DNA from: Formicarius rufipectus
Lineage: Eukaryota > Chordata > Aves > Passeriformes > Formicariidae
DNA length: 64,000 nucleotides
Assembly (NCBI GenBank): GCA_013399695.1
Contig: VXAU01001771.1
Span: 1 to 64,000 of the forward strand
Reading direction: 5' to 3'
The translations under genes and the position numbers were made by a program. This document shows, in pieces, positions 12,701 through 25,096 of the stretch. A model generated the notes under the pieces. It saw only the letters and a program-made list of their open reading frames with translations, ran no database searches and was not told where the DNA came from. Numbering within the stretch: position 1 is the first letter of the stretch; the number at the start of each line of letters is the position of its first letter.

Positions 12701-14820
12701 CTGACAATTCTTTTCTGACTCAGGAGACAGAAGAGGTCCTGACACAACTGAACTAGTCCTGGTGACAGGAGGACTCCCTTGAGGCAGGCCAACATCTTCT
12801 GCAGGATTTCTTCACTTTTTGGGGCAGAAATTTTGCCCCTGCCAGCAGAATTACTTACCCTATTTCCAGTCTAATTAAGAAGTCTGTGGAAAGCTACTTT
12901 ATGGCGAGATAAGGCACATGCAGGTCCACTTCACTCAATTCTAAAAAGTAGACACTAATGATTTTAAACAGAACTGAACATATCTTCCTTCTCATGTCTC
13001 ACTTCCTTTCCCCTCCCCCCCCATTTTCCATCTCTGCACATCTCATCATGTTTGGCTTTTTCCTCTGTTTTCTTCCAAATTCTGCAAAAATAATGTCATC
13101 TGAGGGAGAAACTGTCTGCAGGGCATTTATTTGTACACAAAAATATTTTACCATGGCAACCCTAATTTTTTTCATTATGCAGTCCTCTGGATGATGAAAT
13201 TGCTTTTGAACAGCTGGACATTCTCCTGATTTTTCTGCAGTTGGTATCTCAAAGGAGTCTTTATAATAGGTTGTTATAGGCACAGAACCAATAAGGAGAA
13301 GGGACACCATACATAGAAAAGGTTTCCTGCAACTGTCAATAGCTTTTATTCATTACAAGTAAGAGTTACTTATTTTAAATGATCAGTGATATTATTTTGA
13401 TCTTAATAGACCTAATTCCATTTACTTTTGTAACTATACTGTAGCATCTGGTACTAATTACTGTCCACAGTGTTTTGTTCTTTCTGGATTATTAAAAATG
13501 GTTTTACAAATTTTTCTCTTACCTGATTCGTTCTGTAATGTCCAAAGAGGATAACGGCATTTGAATGTTGTTTGAACAAAAGAAAATTTTCATATTTTCA
13601 GAGCTAAAATTTACAACAGAATACAGGTAGCCTATATTGGAAAGAACAATTTTCTTTTGTGAACTACACACTGCTCCAAAGTGGCACTCAGATAACTAAC
13701 CCAGACTCTTGCTTTAATGCTCAGCTATCCTTGCAGAAGGTAAGATCAGTTCATGATTCCAGATGTGCTCTGAGTTACAGCTTTGTCCTGAGCACAACTG
13801 CCATCCCAGATCTTTGGGCTGAGCAAGAGGTTGCTGGCATTTCAGCTCTGAGGTCTTTGATTTATCTAGCCCTAAACCAAAACTTAAGTCTAGCTATCTA
13901 CAGAGTAGATAAGAAACCGCTCCAGTTCAAAATATATTATGACCTTCTACTCCATCCTGAGTCCACTTTCATCTGCCTCTCTGGCAGTACAGCATGATTT
14001 TAGTGCTACTCCAACCCTGAGGATCCTTGCTTCCCAACCCTAAACCTTAATGTTATGCATCACTAATGTGGATATCAAACCCACCCAGTTGGTAATGGGT
14101 GATGAAACCTTCATGATCCTCATCCTCCAAACTAAACCAAATTCTCATTCTAGCTTTGGGCTGAGCAGGATTTTCCAAAACCTCTTTTAATACTGATCTC
14201 CAAAGGCCAAAAGTAAGGAATATTAATATTTTCTTCTTCTTATCTGAGTTCATTTCATAACTAGCAATGGATCTCGGAAGTTCCATCACAGAAGACCTCT
14301 GCTTTGCACTGTGACACCATGTCTTCTCTTATGGTGGTTTCTGTCTGCTAGCAAAACACAGGTGATGTAGCTCAGATTTATGCAAGGAAACTCCTTTATA
14401 TGCAAGCATGTAGGAAGGCTACTTTTTAACTGCATTATCTGCAGATTCCATGACTGTGAGGGTGCCCATCTCACTTTGAGCTCTGGCTCTCCTACTTTGC
14501 AGAGGATGGTGCTGCTCTGGCTCCATCCACCAGCTTCCTTTTTCCCACAAGGTTGACCTGCCTGTGGCGTGAGGATGGAGAAAGGGCTTTTGTAGAATTG
14601 CATTCCCTAGCATGGATCAAGCATAGGTATTCTCTTCAGACTTCTTCACTTGATCATTTACACTGTGTGAAATCACAGTGTCCCATGCTCTCTCTCTGTT
14701 GAGTGAAAAAGATGGAATTTGCAGCTCAAAGCCATACCCAGTGGCCTTCAGAGCCAGCAGAGCTGACCAGCAAGTCCTTACTCAGCCTTGTAGCCAAAAT
14801 TTAGATACCTTACAGTCCAA
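9797..14820. other. Intergenic, no gene or repeat assigned
   Basis: About 5 kb of unique-looking DNA. The longest plus-strand frame, at 13659-13997 (112 codons), matches nothing I know and shows no adjacent exon signals. Short poly-C and A/T runs occur but no transposon ends. Confidence 0.55.
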
Positions 14821-14990
14821 TAACAGAATCACAGAATCATTTATATTAGAAAAGGCCTTTAAGATGATCCAGCTATTAGCCTAACACTTCCAGGTCCCCA
14901 GCTAAACCACATCCCTAAGAGCCACATCTACAAGTCTCTTAAATTCCTTCAGGGATGGTGACTCAACCATTTCCAATAATCTCCTAACTG
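14821..14990 (-). mobile_element. CR1 LINE 3'-tail fragment, old
   Basis: The plus strand reads ACAGAATCACAGAATCATTT, then AAAAGGCCTTTAAGATGATCC and CTTCAGGGATGGTGACTC, the reverse complement of the CR1 3' UTR with two octamers at its start. Short, 5'-truncated and diverged; minus orientation. Confidence 0.85.
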
Positions 14991-17900
14991 TCTGGTTTTC
15001 AAAAGAGACCTAGGAGTCAGACCTGGTATCTGTTATAAAACATTTATTACCTGTAAAACTGAACATTTTTCACTAGCTATATCTCCAGCATCTGAATGTT
15101 TTCATATTTGTTTGGGCGTTTTTTTGGTGGTTTTTTTTTGGTTGGTTTGGTTTTGTTTGTAAGTTTTTTTGAAAGAGGAAGATACACTTTGCTGGTGCCA
15201 GCAGAGTTTTTATAAACAAAGCAACAGATCAGTGGGATTTAACTTGTTCAGTAACTTTACATGTAGGTTTCATTCTTAACTGTTTCTTTTACTCTTCTTT
15301 ATGAAATTGTGATCATATGTAGAAAGATCCCTCTTCTTTCAAGCGGCTGGGTTTCCTTTAAAGGGAAGTAAACCAGGCCTGACAAACTTACCATATAATC
15401 ACAGCAAAAGGTATCTTGATACTTCTAATGTAACAGAGGAGTCCTGGAGTCTTTTTATTGGTACTATCAAAGGGTCAGCTATACTGAGCTGTGACTTCAT
15501 GCCCAGGATTAATTTTTCTGAGATTGGCCTCCTGGTCTTTTCCCTGCTATGAGTAGCCTGCATATTGCAGAATTGTTAAAACTTTTTTAAAAAATTGGTC
15601 AGTTCAGCCACTAGGTAATTTCGTATCTAGAAGTACAGAAGTTCTGAACTTACAGAGCAGATATTGACTTCATAAACAAAACAGATCAGCCCCCTCTTGC
15701 CTATTGTCATGGCTCTCTATGACAACCCTCAGCAACAGCTGATCTTGTTAAACTCAGCCACAGCGTGGTTCCCTTTGCTGAGTATCAGCAAATGAATCAG
15801 CACTGGACTGACTGCAATTTACATTATTAAACTCAGGTGCCCCTTAAGATCAGTTACCAACTCTCAGTAAACCACAAGTAGTGGAGAGCTTCATGGTCTT
15901 CACGTGTAGTTTTCAGCGTATCAAACATGTAATGCAACTTTAGTGCACAGAAGTGTAAATATAGTGAATCGACACATGGGGACAACATGAAAAACACATT
16001 CACTTTGTTAGGACTGAACCATGTCAGGCTGTTATGAGTAGGGCATTTCAAAATATACAGAGCCAGTTTCGCAGATTATGAAAAAATTTCTTGTCTGAGC
16101 CATCCCAAAAAGCACTCAGATGTACCTGCTATGCTGATGTACATATGAGGTTCATGGCATAGACAGCAGTGGTAGGAGCTTTCCCCACTTCTTCAGCTGG
16201 CAGTTGCAGTTTGCTGCGAACAGTGGAGTATGGTAGCAATCAGAAAAGTAAAATAAAACTACCAGGACTTTTTCCTGCTTATCATGCAGGTGCATTTCTT
16301 CTCTGACCCCACCGCAAATGGCACGTAAGCCATATGGGAGCAGAAATGTCCAGCACAGCCACTAGTTGTGTAGTACCTTATGCCTCACTCTGCGAGAAGT
16401 GCAGTTAAAGCCAGTGGAAGTATTCCTACTGCATGACATACTTCAGAGAAGGGAGAAGACAGCAGCTGCAAAAACTGGCTCATAGCCAAGATCAGAATCA
16501 GTTGTTGTTTTAAGCAGAGGAGACAATGGGCAAAGGAAATAAGAACTATGAATACACCAACACAAAGTTAATCTGATTAAATTACCTCAAATGAATTTAT
16601 TTGTATTTTTTGCATTGAAGGCAAATATAAAATGAAACAGATGCCAGGATTTCTGCCTAACTAGACTTGTGAAGTGCCATGCATGATTATAGTACCATTA
16701 AAGCACATAAGGCATAAAGTAATAGCATTAACACATGTATGTGAGGAGACTGAAATTTGAACACTGAAATTTACTGCAAGACCTCTTTTCCTCTTCCAGC
16801 CTCAATATCCTTTTCCAGCTAAGAACAGTACTGGTATCCAGTGTCTGAGAACAAGTGGAAAGTTTGGATGTGTCTGGGCATGCAAAGAGGTCTTTTTACA
16901 TAGTGTATTTTCCAGGATTTCAAAGCAAACACTTGAAGAGGAGAGGACAGTATCTATAGCTGTGCAGAGAATTTGGGAAAACTCAGACTTTAATTATTAC
17001 ACATCTGCTTCTCTGGTGCTGCAGTTAATCTCAAATACAAAAGGAGTCAAAGTAATGTAAGGCAAATAGCACCTGTGGATTAACTTTGTGCTTAAAGCAA
17101 GCTTACCTAGTAATGGTATTCAAAAACAGCTTTTGACAATTGACCTTCCGTTTCATCCTAGAACTCTGCATGACCTGTATTAAAAGGCAACAAGGACAAA
17201 AGTGGCCTACTCATTTCTTCACGGGTCAGAAACAAACTGGGAAAGTACCTATGGAATTAAACTCTGCCATTTGTATCCCTAAAGTATTAAAATATAATGA
17301 TTTTGTACCTCTCAAATATTCATATATAATTATTAATGGCACTTCTGATATTTGTTTTCCTTTGAGAGGTAGCCTAGTTAGCATATGCTTGGTTATGTTA
17401 TTCATGGGTATGAAGCGGACAACATAAGAAAATCAGTAGTAGGAAAGGACAGTGTGAGATTTCAGGAAATGTGAGTTAATAAGGTCTGAAATGCTTTTAC
17501 ATACTCATTATTAATGAAAATATTCTGTCTTCAACACATTTCTTGGGAGAGAGTGTAGTGAGCCACTCTGAGGTTTTACATTAGTTTCAGGAATTTTCAT
17601 GACATCTCATTCACATGCATCCCTGCCATTACACACCTCTCCTGTTACTTCCTTGGCTTCTGGGAAATTACAGCAAGGTCAAGTTGCCAGTTTAAAAACC
17701 GTCTAACACACAGAGCCATAAACTTTGGTGGCTGAGATGCTGCTGCATGCAGCCATCCCTGCTAACAGTTGCAGTATCTTGAAGATCAGTGAGGCAAAAC
17801 CTGAGGGCATTAGCCCCTTTGGTTGTTCTTCATGTGTGCTTATATTGAAGAGTCAGTAGCCGTTGGCCATTTGCACCATCAGCTCTCCAAAAGTGGTGTA

Positions 17901-20794
17901 TGCTGTATAATGCACTACCTCAATTTTCTATGTATATATTGTGTAAAAATGGACATTTTTCAAAGCTGCTGGAGAAACTTAGCTAATCAACTGCCTTAGT
18001 ACTGAAATTAATTCATGGTAGATGTGCATATCTGGCTTCCGAAGGTTTGGCTAAAGACCTGCCCAGAGTTTGTTGCTCTTTGGAACAGAAGTAAATCCAT
18101 TTATTCTAAAAGATTAAGTAGACATATTATTCAGCCAGCTGTCAAAAATGTTTCATAGCAGATATGTCCTGAAATGAGATCATTTAAGTCTCTGAGGGTT
18201 TTCTGGACTGGAAGAGACACTTAAATCATAAGTGTGTATGGCTTTGGCTAGACAAGTCTTAGGTAAAGTCTTACTACTGAGGAAAAAACAGAATGTTAAT
18301 AAAATGGAAGTCTGTATTTTAAATATCATTGTATGCCACAAGTCAAATCTGGCAAGTATGATATGTCTTCAGACTGGGTAGACAAATTATGCAGAATTTT
18401 AGTATTTGCAATGTAACAAATGAAGTTTTCCTGATCTCTTTGTGTAGGTCTTATTTTTTGTGTTACCATAGCAATTAGGAACCAAAGTACCTGTGTAAAC
18501 TCAGCCTGGTAAAAAAACAGAAATGAAAGTAATCCTTGCCTCTCCTAAAGATTCTTTTGCCCATGAAAAGGCAGCAGACAAAAAGAGCCAATCAGCAAGT
18601 ACAATTAAACAATCCTACATGATTGTTTAATCATCTGGTTTTCAGACTGTTGTCAATCTTTTACAGGTCTCACAGGAAAAGAGAAAAACTCAAGAAACAA
18701 GAAATCACAAAGAAACCGCCTTTTAAGGAGGAACTTGAAGTAGGGGAAGAAAGAAGCCATGTGGATGATTATGGAGAGCTTCTTCTAAGTGGTAGGATTA
18801 AAAGCATAGAAACTGATGTCAATGTTGAGGAAGAGCCAGCCTGGCAGATGGAGGTCATGAAAGGCTTTGAAGGTGAAAGAAAGCAGCTGGTTTAACAGGA
18901 CAGGAGAGCTAATGGAGGGATGGGAAGAGAGGTGTGTGATGGTCAAAGCTAGGGAACTGATCTCTGTTGCACTTGGAGCAGCTGTGTCTGAGACATATAT
19001 TTAATCTTGAGAGACCAATTAGAGTCAACTTGCAGTAACAGTGTTGGAACAATGGAAGAGGAAATTGAAATAGTTTTAGGAGAAACCAAGCTATTTCCTT
19101 TTGATTCTTTAAGTCATCACTGAGACTGACTTTGAATCTGTCCCTGCATTATAACAAAAGATAATCACGTGCAGTTTGTCAGGCTTTGTTTTTTTCTTCT
19201 TTAGCAAAGGAATCTGCTTTGGTCATCACAAGAGAAATATGATTGGTAAACAACTGGCAGTCAAAACAGAGAGCAAAAAAATCAAAAAATACTAAAGAAA
19301 CATGATACTTCCATCAAAAAGAGACATAGTCTTTTGCTGACAGTTTCTGGGTTTGACTTTCCATATTTCTGAGAAGCACTATTTTACTGCAATGTAGCAG
19401 ACTTGACCTGAAAAAGATTCTGATGTAAACCTCTCTAATTCTGCTAACCAGCTGCGAAAGGTTGTAACATGCACTTTACTTGTTGGGATTTTGTTTGTTT
19501 GTTCTATCTTTGACTATAAGCTTGTGTAATTGTGGGAAGAGATGGAAAGGTAGAGTAGACATAGGGACAATTACAAAATTGGGTGAAGATGTTACACAGG
19601 CACCATTTCAACTTTTTAGGAGGTTACTTAGTGCAGGAGCTGGCAGCTTCTGGTTTATCTCTGTCTGTATTCCTTCTTCAGGCAAAGAATCCAATTCATA
19701 GAAGCCTAAATGCATGGGACATCCTACCAGGACCTTATGTCTAGAATATCAGGAATGAAATAAACTAAGGAGTAAAAATAGGATTACGTACAACCATAGG
19801 AAAGCGGACACTGAAAACACAGACAAGTGTGCTTAACTGTACATGCATGAAAAACAGAGCCCCCTAAAAACAGAAAATATATCTGATCTTATTTCTGAAG
19901 CACTGAATGTTTCTAACAAGATGTAGTGTTCTGCACACCATAAAAAAATTATGGGGATCCTATAGTTCTTTAGCAGAGAATGCAAAACAAGATACAACAC
20001 CCATAAAGTTTATGACATACATGTGGCTAGAGGGTCAGTTTTGCATTTAGGGATTTGTCAGATCCCTGAGATGAGAGCAGCTTGTGACTGGTGTCTGATG
20101 CAGGACACTCTGTAAGAAACTATCGAAGGAGTCTATGATATAAGAGAGCAAAGATGAAAATGTAAAACTTGTAGTAAAATCAGGGCATAAACTGAGTTCA
20201 AAATGTGACAAGTACTACCACTCAGGGCAGAGCATTCTTTGAAGAAGAAGATGGCATGGGGCACCCGCACAGTCGAGGAAGATTTTGAGACCTTTGTCAA
20301 GGTGATAATGTAGCAGACTTGAGGGAGCCCTTGCTTCAGGGATGCTTGTTCTCTTCCACTTTCCCTGGAAGAGAAACATAAAGAGGGATTGGCAGGCTTC
20401 TTGTTCTGGAGGCCACAGGTCAAACTGTAAAAAAATCCCAAACAAAATGAGGGTACCTGTGCTGATCACGATCACTAGTTTCATTAAAGATCCATACAAA
20501 TTGAGTGAATTGCTACATGGGGAAAGATTTTCCACTATCTGGGAGTAAATGATCTGAAGGGAACCACTGACATATTTTTGCCTCCTCTTTTCTTTTCCTG
20601 CTGTATCCAGAGAAGCTTGGCATGTGTCCTTTGGAAAGGCAGAGAATATGTTCGTGGGCATTCAGAAACTTTTTCTAGACACACTAGATCCACAGACTAC
20701 CTGATAGGGAAGTAATTCAATATTATTGCAATATTAGGAAAATATACTAACCTCCTCATTTTTATTATGAGTTCTAAAGTTTGTGTACATGCTG
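14991..20794. other. Intergenic, no gene assigned
   Basis: Mostly AT-rich unique DNA with a T/G simple tract at about 15111-15172. A plus-strand frame at 18623-18895 (90 codons) encodes a charged, lysine- and glutamate-rich peptide preceded by a TTTTACAG acceptor-like site. I do not recognise it and cannot support it as an exon. Minus-strand frames near 20133-20661 are also unrecognised. Confidence 0.5.
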
Positions 20795-21944
20795 TTTTCA
20801 TCCAGCTGGGATGCTGCTAGAAGAGTATGATCGAAGATTTGTAAAGCATTTGACACTGTCCCACATGAGATCCTGGTCTCTAAATTGGAAAGACATATTT
20901 TATGGACCACACAGTAGATAACGAATTGGTCACACTCAAAACAATTGTGGTCAATGTCTTGATGTCTAGCTGGAGACCAGTGGCATGTGGCATTCATCAG
21001 TGGTCAGTATTGGGATTAGTGCTGTTTAACATCTTTGTTGGTGACATGGACAGTGGAATTAAGTGCACCCTCCACAAGTTGTGTGGTGCAGTTGACACAC
21101 AGGAGGGGAGGGATGCCATCCAGAGGGACCTGGACAGGCTTGAGCAGTGAAGCTGTGTGAGCCTCGTGAAGTTCAACAAGTGCACGTGCAAGGTCCTGCA
21201 TGTGGGTTGGGGCAATCCAAAGCACAAATACAGGCTGGATGGAGAATGGATAGAGAACAGCCCTAGGGGGAAGGCCTTGGTGGGGTTGATGGATTAGAGA
21301 CTGCACCTGAGCTGGCAATGTACATTCATAGCCCAGAAAATAAACTACATCCTGCACTGCATCAGAAGCCGTGTGGCCAGCAGGTCAAGAGAGGTGACTG
21401 CCCCTCTACTCTGCTCTGGTGAGACTACACTTACAGTACTGAGTCCAGTTCTGGGACCCTCAACATAAAAAGGACCTGGACCTGCTGGCGTGAGTTCAGA
21501 GGAGGAGCACAAAGATAATCAGGAGGCTTAGCACCTCTGCTGTGAGGACAGGCTGGAAGATTGTAGCCTGTGGAAGAAAAGGCTCCAGGAAGACCTTAGA
21601 GCATCTTCCAGTACCTAAAGGGTCACACAAGAAAGCTGAAGAGGAACCCTTCACTTTTCAGGACAAGTAGTGATAGGAAAAGGAGGAATGTCCTTAAGCT
21701 GAAGGAGGGCAGGTTTAGATTGGCTATTAGGAGGAAATTCTTCACTGGGAAGGTGGTGAGACACTGGCACAGGCTGCCTAGAGAAGCTGTGTATGCCACA
21801 ATCCTGAAAGTGTTCAAGGCCAGGTTGGATGGAGCTCTGAACAACCTGAACAACAGAAGATGTCCCTGTCCATGGCAGGGGGGTTGGAACTACTTGGTCT
21901 TTGAAGGTCCCTTTCAATCCAAGTCATAATGAGTCTATGATATT
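20795..21944 (+). mobile_element. CR1 LINE, 1.15 kb, decayed reverse transcriptase and 3' end
   Basis: This is the longest CR1 piece that includes a 3' end. It starts in the polymerase part of ORF2 (residues like KAFDTVPHEILVSKLE, then SVLGLVLFNIFVGDMDSGI). It continues through the C-terminal domain and the 3' UTR (GGCACAGGCTGCCTAGAGAAGC, GGTCCCTTTCAATCC) to a worn octamer tail near 21944. The polymerase active-site F-A-D-D is destroyed: the aligned place reads K-L-C-G-A-V-D. Frames are broken by several indels, so it cannot encode an active enzyme. The 5' part was never copied or is lost. Confidence 0.93.
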
Positions 21945-23579
21945 TGGCTCTGAGGCAAAAGATAAACAGCTGCAAATTCTGTATGCTGTATATATATTCT
22001 GTATAAATTCTGAATACAGAAAGAGTACAGTTGAATGACAGAGCCAGGTGCAAGGCAATGTCAGTGCACATTATTCCTTTGGGAAAGAGAAGGGAACAAA
22101 GAGTTTTTGGAAGGTGAACTAAGCAGCAGGTTTTGTGTCATCTGACATTCAAGAAACCTGCAAATGTCACTGTGCAAATCGGTGAAAAAGGGATCCAAAT
22201 ATTTTATGTTTTGTGGGAAACAAAAGGAATTAAAAATTTAATTGCCAGTGGGTATCTCCAAGGTAGGTACTATTCTAGTCCAACAATGGAGTAATTGAAA
22301 TGAAGAATCTGTTATTTGTGCACAAGGAATACACATACACACACACACACCCCCAAAACAAACAAACCAACCAAAAAATAACCAACCAAAAAATACACAA
22401 AAAAACGGGACAATCTGAATAACTTCATGCAGGCAGCAGGATTTTCTATAAAACATTCTCTGTTTTTTCCCAAAGCTAGCAAGAAAATCTTCCCCTTAAG
22501 AGCACAGACTCTGTTCGTCCCATGTGCTAGACTAATGTTGTCCAAACCAAATACATTTGGGAGTCATTATTACAGAGGCAGATCATGTACATGGTTAATC
22601 TGATATTATAAATCACCTCCTCCCAAAGCATAATAAAGTCTGTCAGCAGAAACTCTTCACAGGCAAAACCTGAGCTGGGTGACTGATTGAGGGCTGGAGT
22701 CATCACACAAGGTATTACCAGAGCTGTTGTATGTCAACATCAGTTTAACGGAAAAAGTTCTAGTTGCTACGTGGGATTCAGGAACAGTAATATCCAAAGT
22801 GTATTAAGAGGTTACATCACAGTCATTCAGGAATTTGAAAATTCAGTGAGTGTCAGAGTGACTTTGGAAACCTGTTAAGGCTTTTGATGCATGCCAGAAT
22901 TCACTATGAAAAATTAAGGCCAAATAACAGAAACAACATGTGTAGGCTCTCGTATAAAGAGCACATTTGATCGTAATCACTGAAGAAATACTCCACATAG
23001 CTGTACTGTATTAATGTATTCTTAGTATTTCCCTTATACAGCTTTACCAAATAATCTAATATTAAAGCCAGTGATTGTACTTAGACTACACATTTCCATG
23101 AGAAGCAAATTTTAATACAGAGTCCAAGAAAATTAAGAAATAAGATTACATGTTATAATTAAGAGGAGTTTAGTTGGCATGGATTAAAGCAGTTTTTGTC
23201 TAAATGGAGATCATTATGAATTGATGCTTGTTCCTGTTTTCCTGGAGCTAATGAATTAGTAGAAAGTGATTACCAGAGTCGTCCACCAAAAATGTTCTGA
23301 CATCTTGCATCTTCTTGATTACTTTTGTGACTTTAAAGAATTTTCATGAAGTAAACTGTTCAGATCTTGCACTTTAACTCAGTTCGGGTGATGGCTCAAA
23401 AGCATGGCTAAAGTGAGTTTACCTGGGGCTGCTCCAAGGAATCCTCTGGACAGCTAGTTTTTCCCAGACAGTTCAGTGGGAAACAATTGCTGAAGCAAGC
23501 AAGACAAAATGAATGCAAAAGCATTGAACAGGGAGGATAGGGGCTTTAGACTATGTTACGTGGGCTTAGCTGTAAGATC
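21945..23579. other. Intergenic with CA-rich simple repeat
   Basis: A (CA)n run followed by CCAA/AAAC variants occupies about 22329-22407. Otherwise AT-rich sequence with no gene or transposon identified. Confidence 0.6.
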
Positions 23580-24420
23580 TGACCTGGAGGTGGGCGCAGA
23601 GGACAAACATGTCAAGTTTCCAGATGACACCAGATGTGGGAACCAGTAAATATGCTGGTGGCAGGGCTGTCATTGAGGGACATTATGAACAAGGGCCAAC
23701 AAGGAACTAATCACATTCAATACAGGCAAATATTGAGTCCAGCAGCTGGAAGCAGGGCCCTGCAGCGATACAGGCTGGGGCGGACAGTGCTGGAGAGCAA
23801 CTGTGAGGGATGGCCCTGGGCTCTGGCAGTCACTGAACTGAACCAGGGCATGTCATGTGCCTGGACAGAGGGATGGTGGTGCCTGGGATGTCACCCGCAG
23901 GACACAGCCCCATGAACCAGAGGAGTGAAGGGACCATCTCCTATGTGGTACTGTCCCCAGTACAAGAATGACTCTGTTAAACTGGTGGGAGATGAGAGTA
24001 GGCCACAGAGTCAGTGGGGCTGGAGACCCTGTCCACCTTTGGGACTGGGCCTGGTTCAGCTGGGAGGAGAGAGGACTTTGGGGACACCCAACAGAAGTCT
24101 TGGTATGGACAGGAGGGTGACAGAGAAAAGGCAGACATCAGATTGGTACATAGTTGGAGAATGGGAGCCAGTAGCACAGCTGAAACTGGGGAAATTCATA
24201 GCATCTACAAGGAAGAAACATTTTCCTCATAAGGACAGACCAGCACCGGAATTGGGGCCATCACCTGCTGTGCTGTCACAAACCTTGGAGGTTATGAAAC
24301 CCCAACTGGATAAAGCCCTGAGCAATCTGGTCTAACCATAAAGCTGGCTGTGCTCTTTGGCGGGTTTGTGCTGGAGACCTATGGTCCCTTCCTAACTGAG
24401 TTACCTTGTAACCCTATGAA
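23580..24420 (+). mobile_element. CR1 LINE fragment upstream of MAMDC2
   Basis: CR1 sense text with heavy divergence: TTTCCAGATGACACCA..TGTGGGAACCAGT, GCAGCGATACAGGCTGGGGC, TAGCATCTACAAGGAAGAAAC, AAACCCCAACTGGATAAAGCCCTGAGCAATCTGGTCTAA, then a GACCTATGGTCCCTTCC 3' UTR block and a worn tail near 24420. The internal part (about 23880-24170) is less certain. The frames in this interval are relics or chance. Confidence 0.8.
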
Positions 24421-24639
24421 CTACAGCCCTTGGAGTACTTCAGCAGCTCCTGCACTGTTCTTGGCTGAAAGAGGAAGGGTACCCTTGCCACGGTCCTCTG
24501 GCTGGGCAGGTTTTGTGGCTAAGGACAGCAGGGCAAGTTGTGGTAGCACAGGAGTCCTGGTGGGGTTGGCAGCCCTTTTGTCCTCTGCAGATGGTTTCAG
24601 TCAGCATATTAGTACTGTGTATAAGCACCTGACAGGGAG

Positions 24640-24768
24640 TACAGCCAGGCTCCTCCGGGGGTACCCAGTGGCGGTACCCAGTGACAGGAGCAAAGCACTG
24701 GGCACAAACTGAAACACGGGACAATCCACTTAAACTATAAGAAAGCAGATTTTCACTGTGAGAGCGCT
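24640..24768 (+). mobile_element. CR1 LINE fragment abutting the CpG island
   Basis: GTACCCAGTGACAGGAGCAA and CTGGGCACAAACTGAAACACGG, followed by TTTTCACTGTGAGAGCGCTG, match the region 3' of the CR1 reverse transcriptase. The piece stops abruptly where CpG-rich sequence begins, about 110 bases before the gap, so a transposon fragment forms the immediate upstream border of the promoter block. Confidence 0.75.
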
Positions 24769-24875
24769 GATGCGCGTCGTCAGGTTTCCCGCAGGAGCAG
24801 CGGCACCCCCACCCCGGAGGGCACTCCAGCCGCAGCCACCCACGCCTCGGGCGACCGGCCGGGGCCGACCCCGCT

Positions 24876-24976
24876 NNNNNNNNNNNNNNNNNNNNNNNNN
24901 NNNNNNNNNNNNNNNNNNNNNNNNNNNNNNNNNNNNNNNNNNNNNNNNNNNNNNNNNNNNNNNNNNNNNNNNNNNN
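24876..24976. other. Assembly gap (101 N)
   Basis: A run of 101 undetermined bases interrupts the CpG-rich block immediately before the readable part of exon 1. Such gaps are typical of GC-rich avian first exons that short-read sequencing drops out. The true length of missing sequence is unknown. Confidence 0.99.
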
Positions 24977-24978
24977 TT

Positions 24979-25096
24979 GCAGCTCTGCGGATCGCCGGGG
25001 CGGCCTTGCTCTCCCCCGGGTCGTGCGCCTTCGAGGACAGCGCCTGCGGCTACCAGTGGGACTACGCGCATCTGCCCTGGACGCTGCACGGGGAGG
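24979..25096 (+). CDS. MAMDC2: MAMDC2 exon 1 (partial, start lost in gap)
   Basis: The visible part encodes the hydrophobic end of a signal peptide (ALRIAGAALLSPGS) followed by the opening of MAM domain 1, CAFEDSACGYQWDYAHLPW. CAFE.S.CG is the typical first-cysteine motif of a MAM domain and aligns with mammalian CAFEESTCGF. The exon ends after the first base of a glycine codon at a GTAAGAG donor, and that base joins GA of exon 2 to restore Gly-His-Tyr. No ATG is visible in this frame after the gap, so the initiator lies within or before the run of Ns. The sequence is very GC-rich, as expected for a first exon in a CpG island. The stretch between the two cysteines and LPW is less conserved than the rest of the protein. 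Confidence 0.88.
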
